Below are positions 9,586-21,276 of a stretch of 64,000 bases of DNA, piece after piece (positions within the stretch are counted from its first letter, which is position 1; each line of letters begins with the position of its first letter). The stretch is from Corynebacterium sp. HMSC27B11 (GTDB taxonomy: Bacteria > Actinomycetota > Actinomycetes > Mycobacteriales > Mycobacteriaceae). The notes beneath the pieces were generated by a model, which saw only the letters and a list, made by a program, of their open reading frames with translations, did not search any database and was not told the origin of the DNA. Location: NCBI RefSeq assembly GCF_001815985.1, contig NZ_KV823558.1, forward strand, positions 62,001-126,000, in the 5' to 3' direction. The position numbers and the translations under genes were made by a program.

Positions 9586-10572
9586 GTGGCTCTCACCGCC
9601 GATGTGAAGGACGAGATCGCCCGCGTCAGCGTCGTTCGCGCTGAGGACATGAACGCCGAGGTGGCAGCACTGCTGCGCTATAGCGGCGCGCTGCATCTGG
9701 TCGCCGGACAGATCGTGGTGGAGTCCGAGGTGGACAGCTCCGCGACGGCGCGACGCCTGATGGAGTTTGTGGAGCAGCTCTACCACCACGAGGCGCAGCT
9801 GCAGATCATCGGCGCAGGCAACCTGCGCAAGAGCGCGCGCTACATCGTGAAGTGGATCAAGGGCGGCACGGAGATCGCCCGCCGCACCGGGCTGATCGAC
9901 CGCGCAGGAAGGCCCGTGCAGGGGCTGCCACGGACGATCATCGGCGGCCCAAAGTCCGCCTGCGTAGCAGCGTGGCGGGGCGCTTTCCTCGCGCGCGGCA
10001 CCCTCACGGAGCCTGGTCGCAGCTGCGCGCTCGAGGTCGCGACCCCGAGCAATGAGGCGGCGCTCGCCCTCGTGGGTGCGGGGCGCCGAATCGGCGTGAC
10101 CGCGAAGACCCGCGAGACCCGCGGGGTGCACCGCGTGGTGGTCAAGGATGCCGAATCGATCAGCGCGCTGCTGACCCTGATGGGGGCGCAGGCCACCCGC
10201 CTGGTCTGGGAGGAGCGCCGCATGCGACGGGAAGTTCGTGCCACGGCGAACCGCCTGGCCAATTTCGACGATGCGAACCTGCGCCGCTCCGCCCGCGCGG
10301 CGGTGGCCGCTGCCGCCAGGGCAGACCGGGCGCTCGAAATCCTGGGTGAGGATGTTCCCACCCACCTCGCGGAAGCCGGCCAGTTGCGCGTCAAGCATCG
10401 GCAGGCCTCCCTGGAGGAACTCGGCCAGCTGGCGTCACCGCCGATGACGAAGGACGCGGTGGCCGGCCGCATCCGCCGTCTGCTCTCGATGGCGGATAAG
10501 CGAGCCGAGGAGCTGGACATCCCGGATACCCACGCCGCGGTGACCGAGGACCTCTTCCAGGACGTCGAATAA
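9586..10572 (+). CDS. whiA: WhiA sporulation/cell-division regulator family
   Basis: DNA-binding protein of the WhiA family: a LAGLIDADG-like fold without nuclease function followed by a C-terminal helix-turn-helix. The 328-residue length is normal. Seen: [13 protein letters not shown] at the N-terminus, [13 protein letters not shown] in the middle, and a C-terminal HTH region with [11 protein letters not shown] and [22 protein letters not shown] 9586 is preceded by a strong purine run GAGGAAAGAGG. The family is kept in non-sporulating corynebacteria, where it is thought to act on division genes; the role here is inferred. Confidence 0.95.
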   Translation: MALTADVKDEIARVSVVRAEDMNAEVAALLRYSGALHLVAGQIVVESEVDSSATARRLMEFVEQLYHHEAQLQIIGAGNLRKSARYIVKWIKGGTEIARRTGLIDRAGRPVQGLPRTIIGGPKSACVAAWRGAFLARGTLTEPGRSCALEVATPSNEAALALVGAGRRIGVTAKTRETRGVHRVVVKDAESISALLTLMGAQATRLVWEERRMRREVRATANRLANFDDANLRRSARAAVAAAARADRALEILGEDVPTHLAEAGQLRVKHRQASLEELGQLASPPMTKDAVAGRIRRLLSMADKRAEELDIPDTHAAVTEDLFQDVE

Positions 10573-10579
10573 TCCCTAA

Positions 10580-11731
<1,152 letters not shown>

Positions 11732-11754
11732 GTAGAATCGCAGCGGTTACTTAT

Positions 11755-11795
11755 CGCACACGCCCGGTGGCTTCCGGCCGCTGAGCGTGGGTGCG
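11755..11795 (+). other. Imperfect hairpin between gap and pgk
   Basis: CGCACACGC (11755-11763) can pair with GCGTGGGTGCG (11785-11795) across a GC-rich loop. There is no U-run, so it could limit read-through or protect the gap 3' end. Weak. Confidence 0.3.
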
Positions 11796-11841
11796 AGCAG
11801 AAAACTTTCCCTCAAGCTTCTTTCAAAGGATGTCGAGTTTC

Positions 11842-13050
11842 ATGGCAGTAAAGACCCTCAAGGACCTTCTGGCCGAAGGCGTGGAAGGCCGCCACGTGCT
11901 GGTTCGTTCGGACCTGAATGTTCCGCTGGCTGACGGGGAGATCACCGACCCGGGCCGTATCGACGCGTCCATCCCGACGCTGCGCGCCCTGTTGGACGAG
12001 GGGGCTCGCGTCATCGTCGCCGCCCACCTGGGCCGTCCCAAGGGCGAGGTCGACCCGGAGCTGTCCCTGGCACCAGTCGCCGAGGCGCTCGCCGAGCGTC
12101 TGGACCAGTGGGTCCCGCTGGCTGGCGACGTGACGGGGGAGGACGCCCACGAGCGCGCCAATGGCCTGGACGACGGCGACATCCTGCTGCTGGAGAACGT
12201 CCGCTTCGACCCCCGCGAGACCTCTAAGGACGCCGCCGAGCGCGCGGAGTTCGCCGCGGAGCTGGCCGAGCTCACCGCCGATAACGGAGCCTTCGTCTCC
12301 GACGGCTTCGGCGTGGTTCATCGCGAGCAGGCCAGTGTCTACGACGTGGCCAAGAAGCTGCCGAGCTACGCCGGTGGCCTGGTCTCCGCGGAGCTCGAGG
12401 TTCTTGAGAAGGTCTCGGGCTCCCCGGAGGCCCCGTACGCGGTCGTGCTGGGAGGCTCCAAGGTCTCCGACAAGCTGGGCGTGATCGAGGCGCTGGCACC
12501 GAAGGTCGACCGTCTCATCATCGGCGGTGGCATGTGCTTTACCTTCCTGGCCGCCCAGGGCCACGACGTCGGCGGCTCCCTGCTGCAGGAAGACATGATC
12601 GACACCTGCAAGGACCTGCTGGAGCGCTACGGCGACGTCATCGTCCTGCCGACGGACGTCGTCTCAGCAGAAAACTTCGCCAAGGACGCCGAGCACAAGG
12701 CCGTGGGCCTGTCCGAGATCCCGTCCGGCTGGATGGGCCTGGATATCGGACCGGAGTCCGCGGCCGCGTTCGCTGCGGTGCTCGGCGAGGCGAAGACCGT
12801 CTTCTGGAACGGCCCGATGGGTGTCTTCGAGTTCCCGGCGTTCGCCGCTGGAACCAAGGCGGTGGCTGAGGCCATCATCAAGGCCACCGACGCCGGTGCC
12901 TTCTCCGTGGTCGGTGGCGGGGATTCCGCTGCCGCTGTGCGCACCCTGGGGCTGGATGAGGAGGGCTTCAGCCACATTTCTACCGGCGGTGGCGCCTCCC
13001 TGGAGTTCCTGGAGGGCAAGACCCTGCCGGGCGTCGAGGTACTGGGTTAG
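11842..13050 (+). CDS. pgk: Phosphoglycerate kinase
   Basis: Transfers phosphate from 1,3-bisphosphoglycerate to ADP. The 402-residue protein has the N-terminal [10 protein letters not shown], the substrate-binding [20 protein letters not shown], and the nucleotide-binding GGGDSAAAV and [14 protein letters not shown] at the C-terminus. ATG 11842 places AAAGGA (11825-11830) 11 nt upstream and matches the family N-terminus; an in-frame ATG at 11830 abuts the Shine-Dalgarno and is less likely. Second gene of the glycolytic run. Confidence 0.97.
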   Translation: MAVKTLKDLLAEGVEGRHVLVRSDLNVPLADGEITDPGRIDASIPTLRALLDEGARVIVAAHLGRPKGEVDPELSLAPVAEALAERLDQWVPLAGDVTGEDAHERANGLDDGDILLLENVRFDPRETSKDAAERAEFAAELAELTADNGAFVSDGFGVVHREQASVYDVAKKLPSYAGGLVSAELEVLEKVSGSPEAPYAVVLGGSKVSDKLGVIEALAPKVDRLIIGGGMCFTFLAAQGHDVGGSLLQEDMIDTCKDLLERYGDVIVLPTDVVSAENFAKDAEHKAVGLSEIPSGWMGLDIGPESAAAFAAVLGEAKTVFWNGPMGVFEFPAFAAGTKAVAEAIIKATDAGAFSVVGGGDSAAAVRTLGLDEEGFSHISTGGGASLEFLEGKTLPGVEVLG

Positions 13051-13129
13051 TCCGAGGTACCGGTCCGCAACCCGCCGTTTTTCCCGCACCCGAGGCACGG
13101 GGCGGGGAAGTCACAGAAAGGATTCTTGA

Positions 13130-13921
13130 GTGGCAGCTCACAGCGCCGTCAAGCGCAAGCCCCTGATCGCGGGCAATTGGAAGATGAACCTCAACCACCT
13201 TGAGGCGATCCAGGTGGTGCAGAAGTTTTCCTTCGCTCTGCCGCAGGAGTACTACGAGCGAGTCGACGTCGCGGTTCTGCCACCGTTCACCGACATCCGC
13301 TCCGTGCAGACGATCGTCGAGGGTGACAAGCTGCAGATCAGCTATGGCGCCCAGGACGTCTCTGCCCACGACTCCGGCGCGTACACCGGTGAGGTCTCCG
13401 GTGCGATGCTCGCGAAGCTGGGTTGCAGCTTCGCGGTTGTCGGTCACTCTGAGCGCCGTCAGTACCACGGTGAGGACGATGCGACGGTCGCTGCGAAGGC
13501 GCGTGCCGCGCTCAAGCATGGTCTGACCCCGATCGTCTGCGTCGGCGAGCCGCTGGAGGTTCGTGAGGCGGGCGAGCACGTGGGCTACGTCGTCGACCAG
13601 CTCAAGGCGTCGCTTTCCGGCCTCGGTGGGGAGGAACTCTCCAAGATCGTGATCGCCTACGAGCCCGTCTGGGCCATCGGCACCGGCAAGGTCGCCTCCG
13701 CCGCGGACGCGCAGGAGGTCTGCGCCGCGGTCCGCGAGGCACTCGCTGAGCTGGGAGGGGAGGACGTCGCCGCTGGCGTCCGGGTCCTCTACGGTGGCTC
13801 CGTGAAGCGGGAGTCCATCGGCGAGCTGATGGCGCAGCCGGATATCGACGGCGGCCTGGTCGGCGGCGCAAGCCTCGACGGTGCAGAGTTCGCCCGCCTC
13901 GTCGCGGCGTCCGTCAGCTAG
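13130..13921 (+). CDS. tpiA: Triose-phosphate isomerase
   Basis: Interconverts dihydroxyacetone phosphate and glyceraldehyde 3-phosphate. The 263 residues carry the catalytic Lys in AGNWKMN, catalytic His in VVGHSERR, catalytic Glu in [11 protein letters not shown] and the phosphate loop [11 protein letters not shown] 13130 has AGAAAGGA upstream. In C. glutamicum ppc follows tpi; here secG follows directly. Confidence 0.97.
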   Translation: MAAHSAVKRKPLIAGNWKMNLNHLEAIQVVQKFSFALPQEYYERVDVAVLPPFTDIRSVQTIVEGDKLQISYGAQDVSAHDSGAYTGEVSGAMLAKLGCSFAVVGHSERRQYHGEDDATVAAKARAALKHGLTPIVCVGEPLEVREAGEHVGYVVDQLKASLSGLGGEELSKIVIAYEPVWAIGTGKVASAADAQEVCAAVREALAELGGEDVAAGVRVLYGGSVKRESIGELMAQPDIDGGLVGGASLDGAEFARLVAASVS

Positions 13922-13946
13922 TCGGCACGCAACATTCCCGTCGACC

Positions 13947-13974
13947 GGGCGGCGCGCCGAATTGCCCGCCGCCC
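13947..13974. terminator. GC-rich hairpin after tpiA
   Basis: GGGCGGCG (13947-13954) pairs perfectly with CGCCGCCC (13967-13974) around a 12-nt loop, 25 nt after the tpiA stop. A true U-run is missing; TTTATT comes 15 nt later. Possible terminator or 3' stabiliser separating tpiA from secG. Confidence 0.4.
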
Positions 13975-14041
13975 GCCTGGCTGGGTAGGTTTATTCTGTT
14001 AGTTAGATTCTTCAGCGAGAAGTTTTTAAAGGTTTAAGGCT

Positions 14042-14275
14042 TTGATCCTCACTCTCCAGATTCTCCTTGTCATCACCAGCCTGCTGCTGGGGCTGTCCGT
14101 GCTGCTGCACAAGGGCAAGGGTGGCGGGCTGTCCAGCCTCTTCGGCGGCGGTATGCAGACCAACCTCTCCGGCTCCACGGTCGCAGAGAAGAACCTGGAC
14201 CGGCTCACCGTCGGCACCGGCGTCGTGTGGTTGCTGTGCATCATCGCGCTGAACCTGGTTCTGCACTACGGCTAA
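14042..14275 (+). CDS. secG: Preprotein translocase subunit SecG
   Basis: Small auxiliary subunit of the SecYEG channel. The 77-residue protein has two transmembrane helices (about 3-21 and 55-74) joined by the diagnostic HKGKGGGLSSLFGGG and NLSGSTVAEKNLDR. The TTG start is supported by the conserved N-terminus MILTLQI with no upstream in-frame alternative; AAGG lies 3-7 nt before it. It faces the pgl gene and is followed by a strong shared hairpin. Confidence 0.93.
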   Translation: MILTLQILLVITSLLLGLSVLLHKGKGGGLSSLFGGGMQTNLSGSTVAEKNLDRLTVGTGVVWLLCIIALNLVLHYG

Positions 14276-14341
14276 GCAGTTCTCGCGACACCACATTTCC
14301 CGCGTCGCTGCATAGTGTTAGCGACGCCCGCATAGATTGAA

Positions 14342-14370
14342 GCCCCGCTCGTCAGTCTTGCGAGCGGGGC
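14342..14370. terminator. Hairpin terminator between convergent secG and pgl
   Basis: GCCCCGCTCG (14342-14351) and CGAGCGGGGC (14361-14370) form a perfect 10-bp stem with a 9-nt loop. It lies 66 nt after the secG stop and 10 nt after the pgl stop on the other strand, so it can serve both. Confidence 0.7.
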
Positions 14371-14380
14371 GTCGTGCTAC

Positions 14381-15289
14381 CTATACCTCGTTCTCGGCGT
14401 TCTCGGCGTCCTCTGTGGCCGCGACCGTAGCAGTGTCGCTGGCGCTCTCGGCCAGCCATGGGGAGGCGGCCTCGTCGACCCACAGCACGGTGCGCTCCAC
14501 GCCGGCCACGATCGCGCCCGGCCACTGGGCCCCATTGCCGCCGTTGGCCACCTGCTGGGCAGCCTCGGCCTTCTCGGCCCCGGAGACCAGCAGCCACACC
14601 TGGGCTGCCCGGTTCACCGCGTTGATCGTGAGGCTGACCCGCTCCGGCGGGGGCTTGGGGCAGTCACGCACCGCCACCACCTCACCGGTGGCCTCCAGCA
14701 GCTCAGGGGTGTGGGGGAACAGGGAGTTGATGTGCCCTTCCGGCCCCATCCCCAGCAGGTGAACGTCGAAGCCTTGTGGCGCCAGGCGGGCCAGCTTCTC
14801 CTCGTAGTCACGGGCCGCTTCATCCAGCTCCGCACCATCACTTGGACCGGCACCGGTGGGGGCGAGGTAGCTCACGATGTTCTCCGCCGGAATCGCGATG
14901 TGGTCCAGCAGGGCGTCGCGGGCCTGCTTCTCGTTGCGCTCGGAATCACCTGCGGGCACAAAGCGCTCGTCGCCGAAGAAGATCAGCACCCGGGACCAGT
15001 CGATCGCATCGATGGGGAAGTCCTCCGCGGCCGTCGTAGCGGCGTGATCTAGCACCGCGAGATCGCGGAGAGTCTGGATGCCGGCACCCCCGCCGGTCAG
15101 CACGATGCGTGCGACCCCATCGCCGTGGACGCCGGACTGTTCGCGCTGGATCTTCGTGACCGTGCGCACGAGTTCCCGGGCCGCGGCAGCAGCCAGGCCT
15201 CGTTGGTCAGCATTCTGGACGACGGTGACGCCACCTTCGCTCACGGTGCCGTCGATGGTGGCGTGTTCTCCACGGTGTTCTGCGGTCAT
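14381..15289 (-). CDS. pgl: 6-phosphogluconolactonase
   Basis: Hydrolyses 6-phosphogluconolactone, the second step of the oxidative pentose phosphate pathway (devB in C. glutamicum). The 302-residue protein shows VLTGGGAGIQ, FFGDERFVPAGDSERN and the HLLGMGPEGHINSLFP motif with the catalytic His/Glu region. The last ~25 residues are an acidic Ala/Glu tail outside the domain. ATG 15289 has AGGAGA 4 nt upstream. Last gene of the tkt-tal-zwf-opcA-pgl operon; 44 nt separate it from opcA. Confidence 0.95.
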   Translation of the reverse strand: MTAEHRGEHATIDGTVSEGGVTVVQNADQRGLAAAAARELVRTVTKIQREQSGVHGDGVARIVLTGGGAGIQTLRDLAVLDHAATTAAEDFPIDAIDWSRVLIFFGDERFVPAGDSERNEKQARDALLDHIAIPAENIVSYLAPTGAGPSDGAELDEAARDYEEKLARLAPQGFDVHLLGMGPEGHINSLFPHTPELLEATGEVVAVRDCPKPPPERVSLTINAVNRAAQVWLLVSGAEKAEAAQQVANGGNGAQWPGAIVAGVERTVLWVDEAASPWLAESASDTATVAATEDAENAENEV

Positions 15290-15333
15290 GCTTTCTCCTT
15301 GTGTTCAGCCACAACTGGGTGGGAAAGAAGTGC

Positions 15334-16347
15334 TTAGCGCTGGGACTCGAGGCTCTCCAGGTCCTCGACGATGCGGGTGACCGTCTCACCGCTGCGGCGG
15401 GGGCGATTCACACGCACGAGTCCACGGAGGGCCCGCCCGAAAGCGTAGTCGGAATCCAGGTGGCGCAGCTCCTCGGCGAGGCAGTCGCCCAGATCTCGGG
15501 GAGCCAGGGCCACCAGGGAACGTCGCGTCCCGACGGTGACCTCGGCGGTGTGGGCGTCCTGAACAGCGACGGTGATGTCCGCACCCGCGCGGTTGAGAAC
15601 CGTTTTCTGGACCGGGACGGTCTCGTGTCCAGCAGCGTCAACGGGAGGGACGGGGGCGTCGGAATTAATCCGCTTCACCGGAACCCCCAGCTGGTCGGCA
15701 AGCCAGCCCGCTGCCAGATCCACGGCGGCATCGTCGGTCGGGCCGGTGACCTCAGCGGACTCCACCGGCTCGAAGGGCGGCTGGTCCAGCGTGGAGGCCA
15801 GCAGGGCCCGCCACAGGGGGATGCGGCTCCACCCGAGGTCGGAATCCCCGCGGGAGTAGGTGGTACGGCGGCGGTAAATGCTGCGGGTGGTGGTCTCCGC
15901 GTTGACGTCCGTAATGCGGCGATCCGCTAGCACCCCAAGTGGGTCGGCGGCGGGGTTGCGGGGCGCATCTCCCGGCCACCAGACGACGATCGGGGTGTCC
16001 GGCAGCAGCAGCGGGCGGACGATGGAGTCCTCGTGCTCGGTCAGGCCACCGTGCAGGCTCAGCACGATGATCTCGGAGGCACCGGCCTTGCCACCAAGGT
16101 GGATCTGCGCGTCCAACCGCGGCTCAACGCTGGGGCCGCCGGATTCCTGCAGGATGATCACACGGGCGGGGTGCTCGCGGGCGGCGTCGGTGACCGGCAC
16201 CAGGATTGACTCCAGCGGGGTTGCTGCGGTCGAGCTGACGACCACGGTGAGCACGCGGCCAGACGCGACCTCACCGCGTTCCTCGCGGGCCTTGTTGAGC
16301 CGCTGGGTCACCTCACGGGTGCTGGTGTTCGGAAGCGTGATGATCAT
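15334..16347 (-). CDS. opcA: OpcA, glucose-6-phosphate dehydrogenase assembly protein
   Basis: Actinobacterial and cyanobacterial partner needed for full activity of Zwf. The 337-residue protein begins MIITLPNTSTREV and contains VVWWPGDAPRNPAADPLG and a C-terminal region rich in Arg (DRPRRSGETVTR-like). ATG 16347 is chosen because AGAAGGAAGAG lies just upstream and because the longer in-frame extension is low-complexity sequence overlapping the intergenic space. It follows zwf by 44 nt, the gene order that defines this family. Confidence 0.93.
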   Translation of the reverse strand: MIITLPNTSTREVTQRLNKAREERGEVASGRVLTVVVSSTAATPLESILVPVTDAAREHPARVIILQESGGPSVEPRLDAQIHLGGKAGASEIIVLSLHGGLTEHEDSIVRPLLLPDTPIVVWWPGDAPRNPAADPLGVLADRRITDVNAETTTRSIYRRRTTYSRGDSDLGWSRIPLWRALLASTLDQPPFEPVESAEVTGPTDDAAVDLAAGWLADQLGVPVKRINSDAPVPPVDAAGHETVPVQKTVLNRAGADITVAVQDAHTAEVTVGTRRSLVALAPRDLGDCLAEELRHLDSDYAFGRALRGLVRVNRPRRSGETVTRIVEDLESLESQR

Positions 16348-16391
16348 GCCTGAACTCTTCCTTCTCTCGCTTGAATGGTGGGGAAGCGGGC

Positions 16392-17927
16392 TTATGGGCG
16401 GCGCCACTGGCGGCCGCTGCGGGACATGAGTTCGTCTGCTCCCGGTGGACCCCACGTGCCGGCTGGGTAGTCTTCTGGAGTACCGTGACTTTCCCAGGAC
16501 TTCAGGATGGGGTCCAGGATGCGCCAGGAGAGCTCGACTTCTTCGTTGGTGGGGAAGAGGCTCGCCTCGTCGAGGAAGGCATCCAGGATCAGGCGCTCGT
16601 AGGCCTCGGGGGATTCCTCGGTGAAGGACTCGGAGTAGGAGAAGTCCATGTTCACATCGCGGACCTCCATCCCGGAGCCAGGCACCTTGGAGCCGAAGCG
16701 CATGAGCACGCCCTCCTCGGGCTGAACGCGGATGACCAGCATATTGCTGCCCTGGGCGGTGGTCTGGCCGTCCACGAAGGGCAGGTGCGGGGCCTTCTTA
16801 AACACCAGCGCGATCTCCGTGACCCGGCGGCCCAGGCGCTTGCCGGTGCGCAGGTAGAAGGGCACGCCCGCCCAGCGGCGGGAGGAGATCTCGAAGGTGG
16901 CCGCCGCAAAGGTCTCGGTGGTGGACTCCGGGTCGAAGCCCTCCTCCTCCCGCAGGCCACACACCGGAACGCTGCCCTGCCAGCCCGCGGTGTACTGGCC
17001 CCGTGCGGTGGTTTTCGCGAAGGGGCCGACGGGGCGGGTGGCGCGCAGCACCTTGATCTTTTCGCTCTGCAGCTCTGCCGGGTTGAAGGCTACGGGTTCC
17101 TCCATCGCGATGAGGGCGAGCAGCTGCAGCAGGTGGTTTTGCAGCACATCCCGGGCGGCACCGATGCCGTCGTAGTAGCCTGCGCGCCCCCCGAGCCCGA
17201 TGTCCTCGGCCATCGTGATCTGCACGTGGTCGATGTAGTGGGAGTTAAACAGCGGGTCGAAAAGCTGGTTGGCGAAGCGCAGCGCCAGGATGTTCTGCAC
17301 CGTCTCCTTACCCAGGTAGTGGTCGATGCGGAAGACATCGGACTCGGGGAAGACCTCGTTGACCACATCATTGAGCTCCTTCGCGGAGGCCTCGTCGTGG
17401 CCGAAGGGCTTCTCGATGACCACGCGGCGCCAGCCGTTTTCGCTGCGGGCCATTCCGGAGCGCTGCAGCTGGTGGATCACGCTGGAAAAGTGCTGTGGCG
17501 GAACGGAGAGGTAGAAGGCCCAGTTCCCGGACGTGCCGCGCTGCTCGTCGAGCCGGGCGGTGACGGCAGCGAGCTTGTCGAAAGCGGCGTCGTCGGAGAA
17601 GTCGCCCTGGACGAACTCGATGCCTTCGGCGAGCCGGTCCCAGACCGCGTTACGCCACGGGGTGCGGGCTCCCGCCTTCACGCTCTCCAGAACCTGGGCT
17701 TCGAACTCCGCCTTGCTCCACGCGCGTCGCCCGTAGCCCACCAGGGAGAAGCCCGGGGGCAGCAGGCCGCGGTTGGCGAGGTCGTAGATCGCGGGCAGCA
17801 GCTTCTTGCGCGCCAGGTCACCGGTAACCCCGAAGATCACCAAGCCGCCGGGGCCGGCGATGCGCGGGAGGCGCTTATCCTGCGGATTGCGCAGCGGGTT
17901 GTTCAGGTTCTCCTGTGATGCGCCCAC
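16392..17927 (-). CDS. zwf: Glucose-6-phosphate 1-dehydrogenase
   Basis: Oxidises glucose 6-phosphate with NADP, the entry to the pentose phosphate pathway. The 511-residue protein has the N-terminal dinucleotide motif VIFGVTGDLARKKLLPA, EKPFGHD and the active-site RIDHYLGKE, then FYLRTGKRL. GTG 17927 is preceded by GGAAAGGGG at suitable spacing. It lies between tal (45 nt upstream) and opcA, consistent with the known Zwf-OpcA complex. Confidence 0.97.
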   Translation of the reverse strand: MGASQENLNNPLRNPQDKRLPRIAGPGGLVIFGVTGDLARKKLLPAIYDLANRGLLPPGFSLVGYGRRAWSKAEFEAQVLESVKAGARTPWRNAVWDRLAEGIEFVQGDFSDDAAFDKLAAVTARLDEQRGTSGNWAFYLSVPPQHFSSVIHQLQRSGMARSENGWRRVVIEKPFGHDEASAKELNDVVNEVFPESDVFRIDHYLGKETVQNILALRFANQLFDPLFNSHYIDHVQITMAEDIGLGGRAGYYDGIGAARDVLQNHLLQLLALIAMEEPVAFNPAELQSEKIKVLRATRPVGPFAKTTARGQYTAGWQGSVPVCGLREEEGFDPESTTETFAAATFEISSRRWAGVPFYLRTGKRLGRRVTEIALVFKKAPHLPFVDGQTTAQGSNMLVIRVQPEEGVLMRFGSKVPGSGMEVRDVNMDFSYSESFTEESPEAYERLILDAFLDEASLFPTNEEVELSWRILDPILKSWESHGTPEDYPAGTWGPPGADELMSRSGRQWRRP

Positions 17928-17972
17928 GTCGAAGCGATCCCCTTTCCGATTGGCGGTACGTGTGCCGGGAAA

Positions 17973-19085
17973 CTACTTGGCCTTCGCGAGCTGCTCACGC
18001 AGGGTCGCGAGGAGCTCGTTCCAGGCTTGTTCGAATTTCTGCACGCCCTCGGTCTCCAGGCGCTGCCAGACCTCCGGCAGGTCGATGCCGGCGCTGGTGA
18101 GCGCGGAGAAGACCTCGAGGGACTCGCTGGCCCGCCCGCTCAGCTGGTCGCCGGTGGTCTCGCCGTGGTCAATCGTCGCGTCGAGGGTGGCCTCCGGCAT
18201 CGTGTTGACGGTGTTGGGGCCCGCGAGCTCGGTGACGTAGAGGGTGTCCGGGTACTGCGGGTTCTTCACGGAGGTGGACGCCCACAGCGGGCGCTGGGTG
18301 TTCGCCCCACGGCCCACGAACTCCTGCCAGCGGGGGTTATTGGCCAGCTTATCGAGGTAGGAGGCGTAGGCCAGGCGGGCGTTGGCGAGTGCGGCCTTGC
18401 CCTGCAGCGCTGCGGCCTCCGCACCCTTGTCAGCCAGCTGCGGGTCGATGTCGCTGTCCACGCGGGAGACGAAGAAGGAGGCAACAGAGTGGATTTTGCT
18501 GATGTCCTGGCCCGCCTTCTCGGCGGCGGCGATGCCCTCGACGAAGGCTTCCATGACCTGCTCGTAGCGTTCCACGCTGAAGATCAGGGTGACGTTGACG
18601 CTGATGCCTGCGGCCAGCACGTCGCTGATCGCGGGCAGGCACTCGGTGGTCGCGGGGATCTTGATCATCAGGTTCGCGCGGTTAACCTGAGCGGCCAGCT
18701 CCTTGGCCTGCGCGACCGTCCCGGCGGCGTCGTGGGCGAGGCGAGGGTCAACCTCGAGGGAGACCCAGCCGTCGACTCCGCCGGTCTGCTCGTGGACGCC
18801 CGCCAGAACGTCGCAGGCATCCTGCACGTCCTTGACCGCCATGGCGAAGACCGCCTCGTCAGCGGCGACGCCGGCGGCAGCGAGCTGATGCAGCTGCTCG
18901 TCGTAGGCATCCCCCTGGGACATGGCAGCCGCGAAGATGGCTGGGTTGGTCGTCACTCCCACGATGCCCTTAGCATCGATGAGGGAGGCGAGCTCACCGC
19001 TAGTCAGGCGTGGCCGGGACAGGTCGTCGAGCCACACGGAAGTGCCAGCGGAAGCGAGTTTCTGGATATTGCTTGGAGTGTTCAT
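17973..19085 (-). CDS. tal: Transaldolase
   Basis: Moves the dihydroxyacetone unit between sugar phosphates in the non-oxidative pentose phosphate pathway. The 370 residues fit the longer actinobacterial transaldolase type. Seen: WLDDLSR, GVTTNPAIFA and the Schiff-base Lys in NLMIKIPAT. The gene starts 100 nt after tkt. A TAGGCT box lies 8 nt before the ATG, so tal might also have its own leaderless promoter, although GGTGAG could act as a Shine-Dalgarno. Confidence 0.96.
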   Translation of the reverse strand: MNTPSNIQKLASAGTSVWLDDLSRPRLTSGELASLIDAKGIVGVTTNPAIFAAAMSQGDAYDEQLHQLAAAGVAADEAVFAMAVKDVQDACDVLAGVHEQTGGVDGWVSLEVDPRLAHDAAGTVAQAKELAAQVNRANLMIKIPATTECLPAISDVLAAGISVNVTLIFSVERYEQVMEAFVEGIAAAEKAGQDISKIHSVASFFVSRVDSDIDPQLADKGAEAAALQGKAALANARLAYASYLDKLANNPRWQEFVGRGANTQRPLWASTSVKNPQYPDTLYVTELAGPNTVNTMPEATLDATIDHGETTGDQLSGRASESLEVFSALTSAGIDLPEVWQRLETEGVQKFEQAWNELLATLREQLAKAK

Positions 19086-19093
19086 CGCTCACC

Positions 19094-19099
19094 AGCCTA
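19094..19099 (-). promoter_or_regulatory. Possible -10 box TAGGCT before tal
   Basis: Read on the minus strand, TAGGCT fits TANNNT and ends 8 nt before the tal ATG. It would give tal an internal, nearly leaderless promoter inside the operon. The competing reading is that GGTGAG here is the ribosome site. Confidence 0.3.
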
Positions 19100-19185
19100 C
19101 TGCTGGCAGGCGATGGTTTCGACTTTGCTCCCCCGGGCAGAAAACCCGCCGAAAAACGCCGGGGGAGCGCGCCGTAACGAGCTGG

Positions 19186-21276
19186 CTAGACGAGCTCGCG
19201 GGCGGCGTCGGCGACAGCCTCTGCCGTGATGCCGTACTCCTGGTAGAGACGCTGGTAGTCCGCCGAGGCACCGAAGTGCTCGATGGAGATGTTGCGCCCA
19301 CCGAAGCCGGTGAACTCGTGCCACGGCATCGCGATGCCCGCCTCGACGGAGACGCGGGCGGTCACGGACGGTGGCAGCACCTCGTCGCGGTAAGCCTGGT
19401 CCTGGGCCTTGAACCACTCGACGACCGGCATGGACACCACGCGGGTGCCGATGCCCTCGGCCTCCAGCGCCTCGGCCGCAGCCACGGCCAGCTGCACCTC
19501 GGAACCGGTACCGATGAGGATGACCTGCGGGGTCTCGGTGGAGGACTCGCGGAGGATGTAGCCACCGCGGCGCACACCCTCGCGGGCCTTCTCCTTGGTG
19601 CCCTCCAGGACCGGGACGTTCTGGCGGGTGAGGATCATGGCCTTCGGCGCGGCCGGAGCCTCGAGGGCTTCCGCCCATGCGGCGGAGGTCTCGTTGGCAT
19701 CAGCCGGACGGATCACCGCGAGGTTCGGGATTGCGCGCAGCGCAGCCAGGTGCTCGATCGGCTGGTGGGTCGGGCCGTCCTCACCCAGGCCGATGGAGTC
19801 GTGCGTCCACACGAAGTAACTATCCGTGCTCATCAGCGCAGCCAGGCGGACGGAGGCGCGCATGTAATCGGAGAACTGCAGGAAGGTCGCACCGTACGGG
19901 CGGGTCGGGCCGTGCAGGGCGATGCCGTTGATGATCGCGCCCATCGCGTGCTCCCGGATGCCGAAGTGCAGGTTCCGGCCGGTCGGGGAGGTAGTGAAGG
20001 TGGAGGTGGAGATGCTGGTCGGGCCGAAGGAGTCCTCCCCATTGATGAGGGTGTTGTTGGAGCCAGCCAGGTCGGCAGAGCCGCCCCACAGCTCCGGCAT
20101 CTTCTTCGCCAGAGCCTGCAGCGCAGCACCAGAGGCCTTGCGGGTCGCGACGGACTCTCCGGCCTCGTAGCTCGGCAGTTCGGCATCAAAGCCCTCCGGC
20201 AGCTCGCCGGCGAAAAGGCGGTCGAAGAGCGCCTTGTTCTCTGGGTTAGCCTCAGCCCAGGCGTCGAAGCTCTTACGCCACTCGGCCTCCGCCGCCTCGC
20301 CGCGGTCGATGAGCTGGCGGGTGTGCTCGATGATCTCCTCTTCGACCGGGAAGGCCTCGTCCGGGAAGCCGAGGTTCTTCTTGACCCCGGAGATCTCCTC
20401 GGCACCCAGAGCCGCACCGTGGGAGGCGCCGGTGTTCACTGCGGTCGGCGCACCGTAGGCGATGACGCTGCGCATGCGGATGAAGGTCGGCTTGTTCTTC
20501 TCCTGCTTCGCGCGCTCCACGGCGTCCAGGATGCCTTCGACGTCCTCACCGGTGACCTCCAGGACCTGCCAGCCGTAGGCCTCGTAGCGGGCGGCGACGT
20601 CCTCGGTGAAGGCGATGGTGGTGTCGTCCTCGATGGAGATGCCGTTATCGTCCCAGAAGACGATGAGGTTGCCCAGCTCCTGGGTACCGGCCAGGGAGCC
20701 CGCCTCGGCAGTGATGCCCTCCTGGACGTCGCCGTCGGAGGCGATGACGTAGACGAAGTGGTCGAACGGGGACTCGCCGTCGCCGGCGTTCGGGTCGAAG
20801 AGCGCCTTCTCGCGGCGGGCGGCCATCGCCATGCCCACGGCAGATGCCAGGCCCTGGCCGAGCGGGCCGGTGGTGATCTCCACGCCGTCGGTGTGGCCGA
20901 CCTCCGGGTGGCCCGGGGTCAGGGAGCCCCACTGGCGCAGCTGCTTGATGTCCTCGAGTTCCAGGCCGAAACCACCCAAGTACAGCTGGATGTACTGGGT
21001 GAGCGAAGAGTGGCCACAGGAGAGGACGAAACGGTCGCGACCAACCCAAGTCGGGTTCTTCGGGTTGTGGCGCAGCACGCGCTGGTAGAGCGTGTAGGCC
21101 AGGGGCGCGAGGCTCATCGCGGTGCCCGGGTGGCCCGAACCGCACTTCTCCACGGCGTCGGCGGCAAGCACGCGGGCGAGGTCAACCGCCCGGGTGTCCT
21201 TCTCAGACCAGTCCGCCGGGAAGTTGCGGACCATCAATGCTTGGAGCTCGGCAGGGAGATTCGGATTATAAGACAC
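19186..21276 (-). CDS. tkt: Transketolase
   Basis: Thiamine-diphosphate enzyme that transfers two-carbon units between sugar phosphates. The 696-residue protein contains [15 protein letters not shown], the ThDP-binding region starting [17 protein letters not shown] and the C-terminal domain. GTG 21276 has GAGGAAGG 10 nt upstream. First gene of the minus-strand pentose phosphate operon, divergent from ctaB. Confidence 0.97.
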   Translation of the reverse strand: MSYNPNLPAELQALMVRNFPADWSEKDTRAVDLARVLAADAVEKCGSGHPGTAMSLAPLAYTLYQRVLRHNPKNPTWVGRDRFVLSCGHSSLTQYIQLYLGGFGLELEDIKQLRQWGSLTPGHPEVGHTDGVEITTGPLGQGLASAVGMAMAARREKALFDPNAGDGESPFDHFVYVIASDGDVQEGITAEAGSLAGTQELGNLIVFWDDNGISIEDDTTIAFTEDVAARYEAYGWQVLEVTGEDVEGILDAVERAKQEKNKPTFIRMRSVIAYGAPTAVNTGASHGAALGAEEISGVKKNLGFPDEAFPVEEEIIEHTRQLIDRGEAAEAEWRKSFDAWAEANPENKALFDRLFAGELPEGFDAELPSYEAGESVATRKASGAALQALAKKMPELWGGSADLAGSNNTLINGEDSFGPTSISTSTFTTSPTGRNLHFGIREHAMGAIINGIALHGPTRPYGATFLQFSDYMRASVRLAALMSTDSYFVWTHDSIGLGEDGPTHQPIEHLAALRAIPNLAVIRPADANETSAAWAEALEAPAAPKAMILTRQNVPVLEGTKEKAREGVRRGGYILRESSTETPQVILIGTGSEVQLAVAAAEALEAEGIGTRVVSMPVVEWFKAQDQAYRDEVLPPSVTARVSVEAGIAMPWHEFTGFGGRNISIEHFGASADYQRLYQEYGITAEAVADAARELV

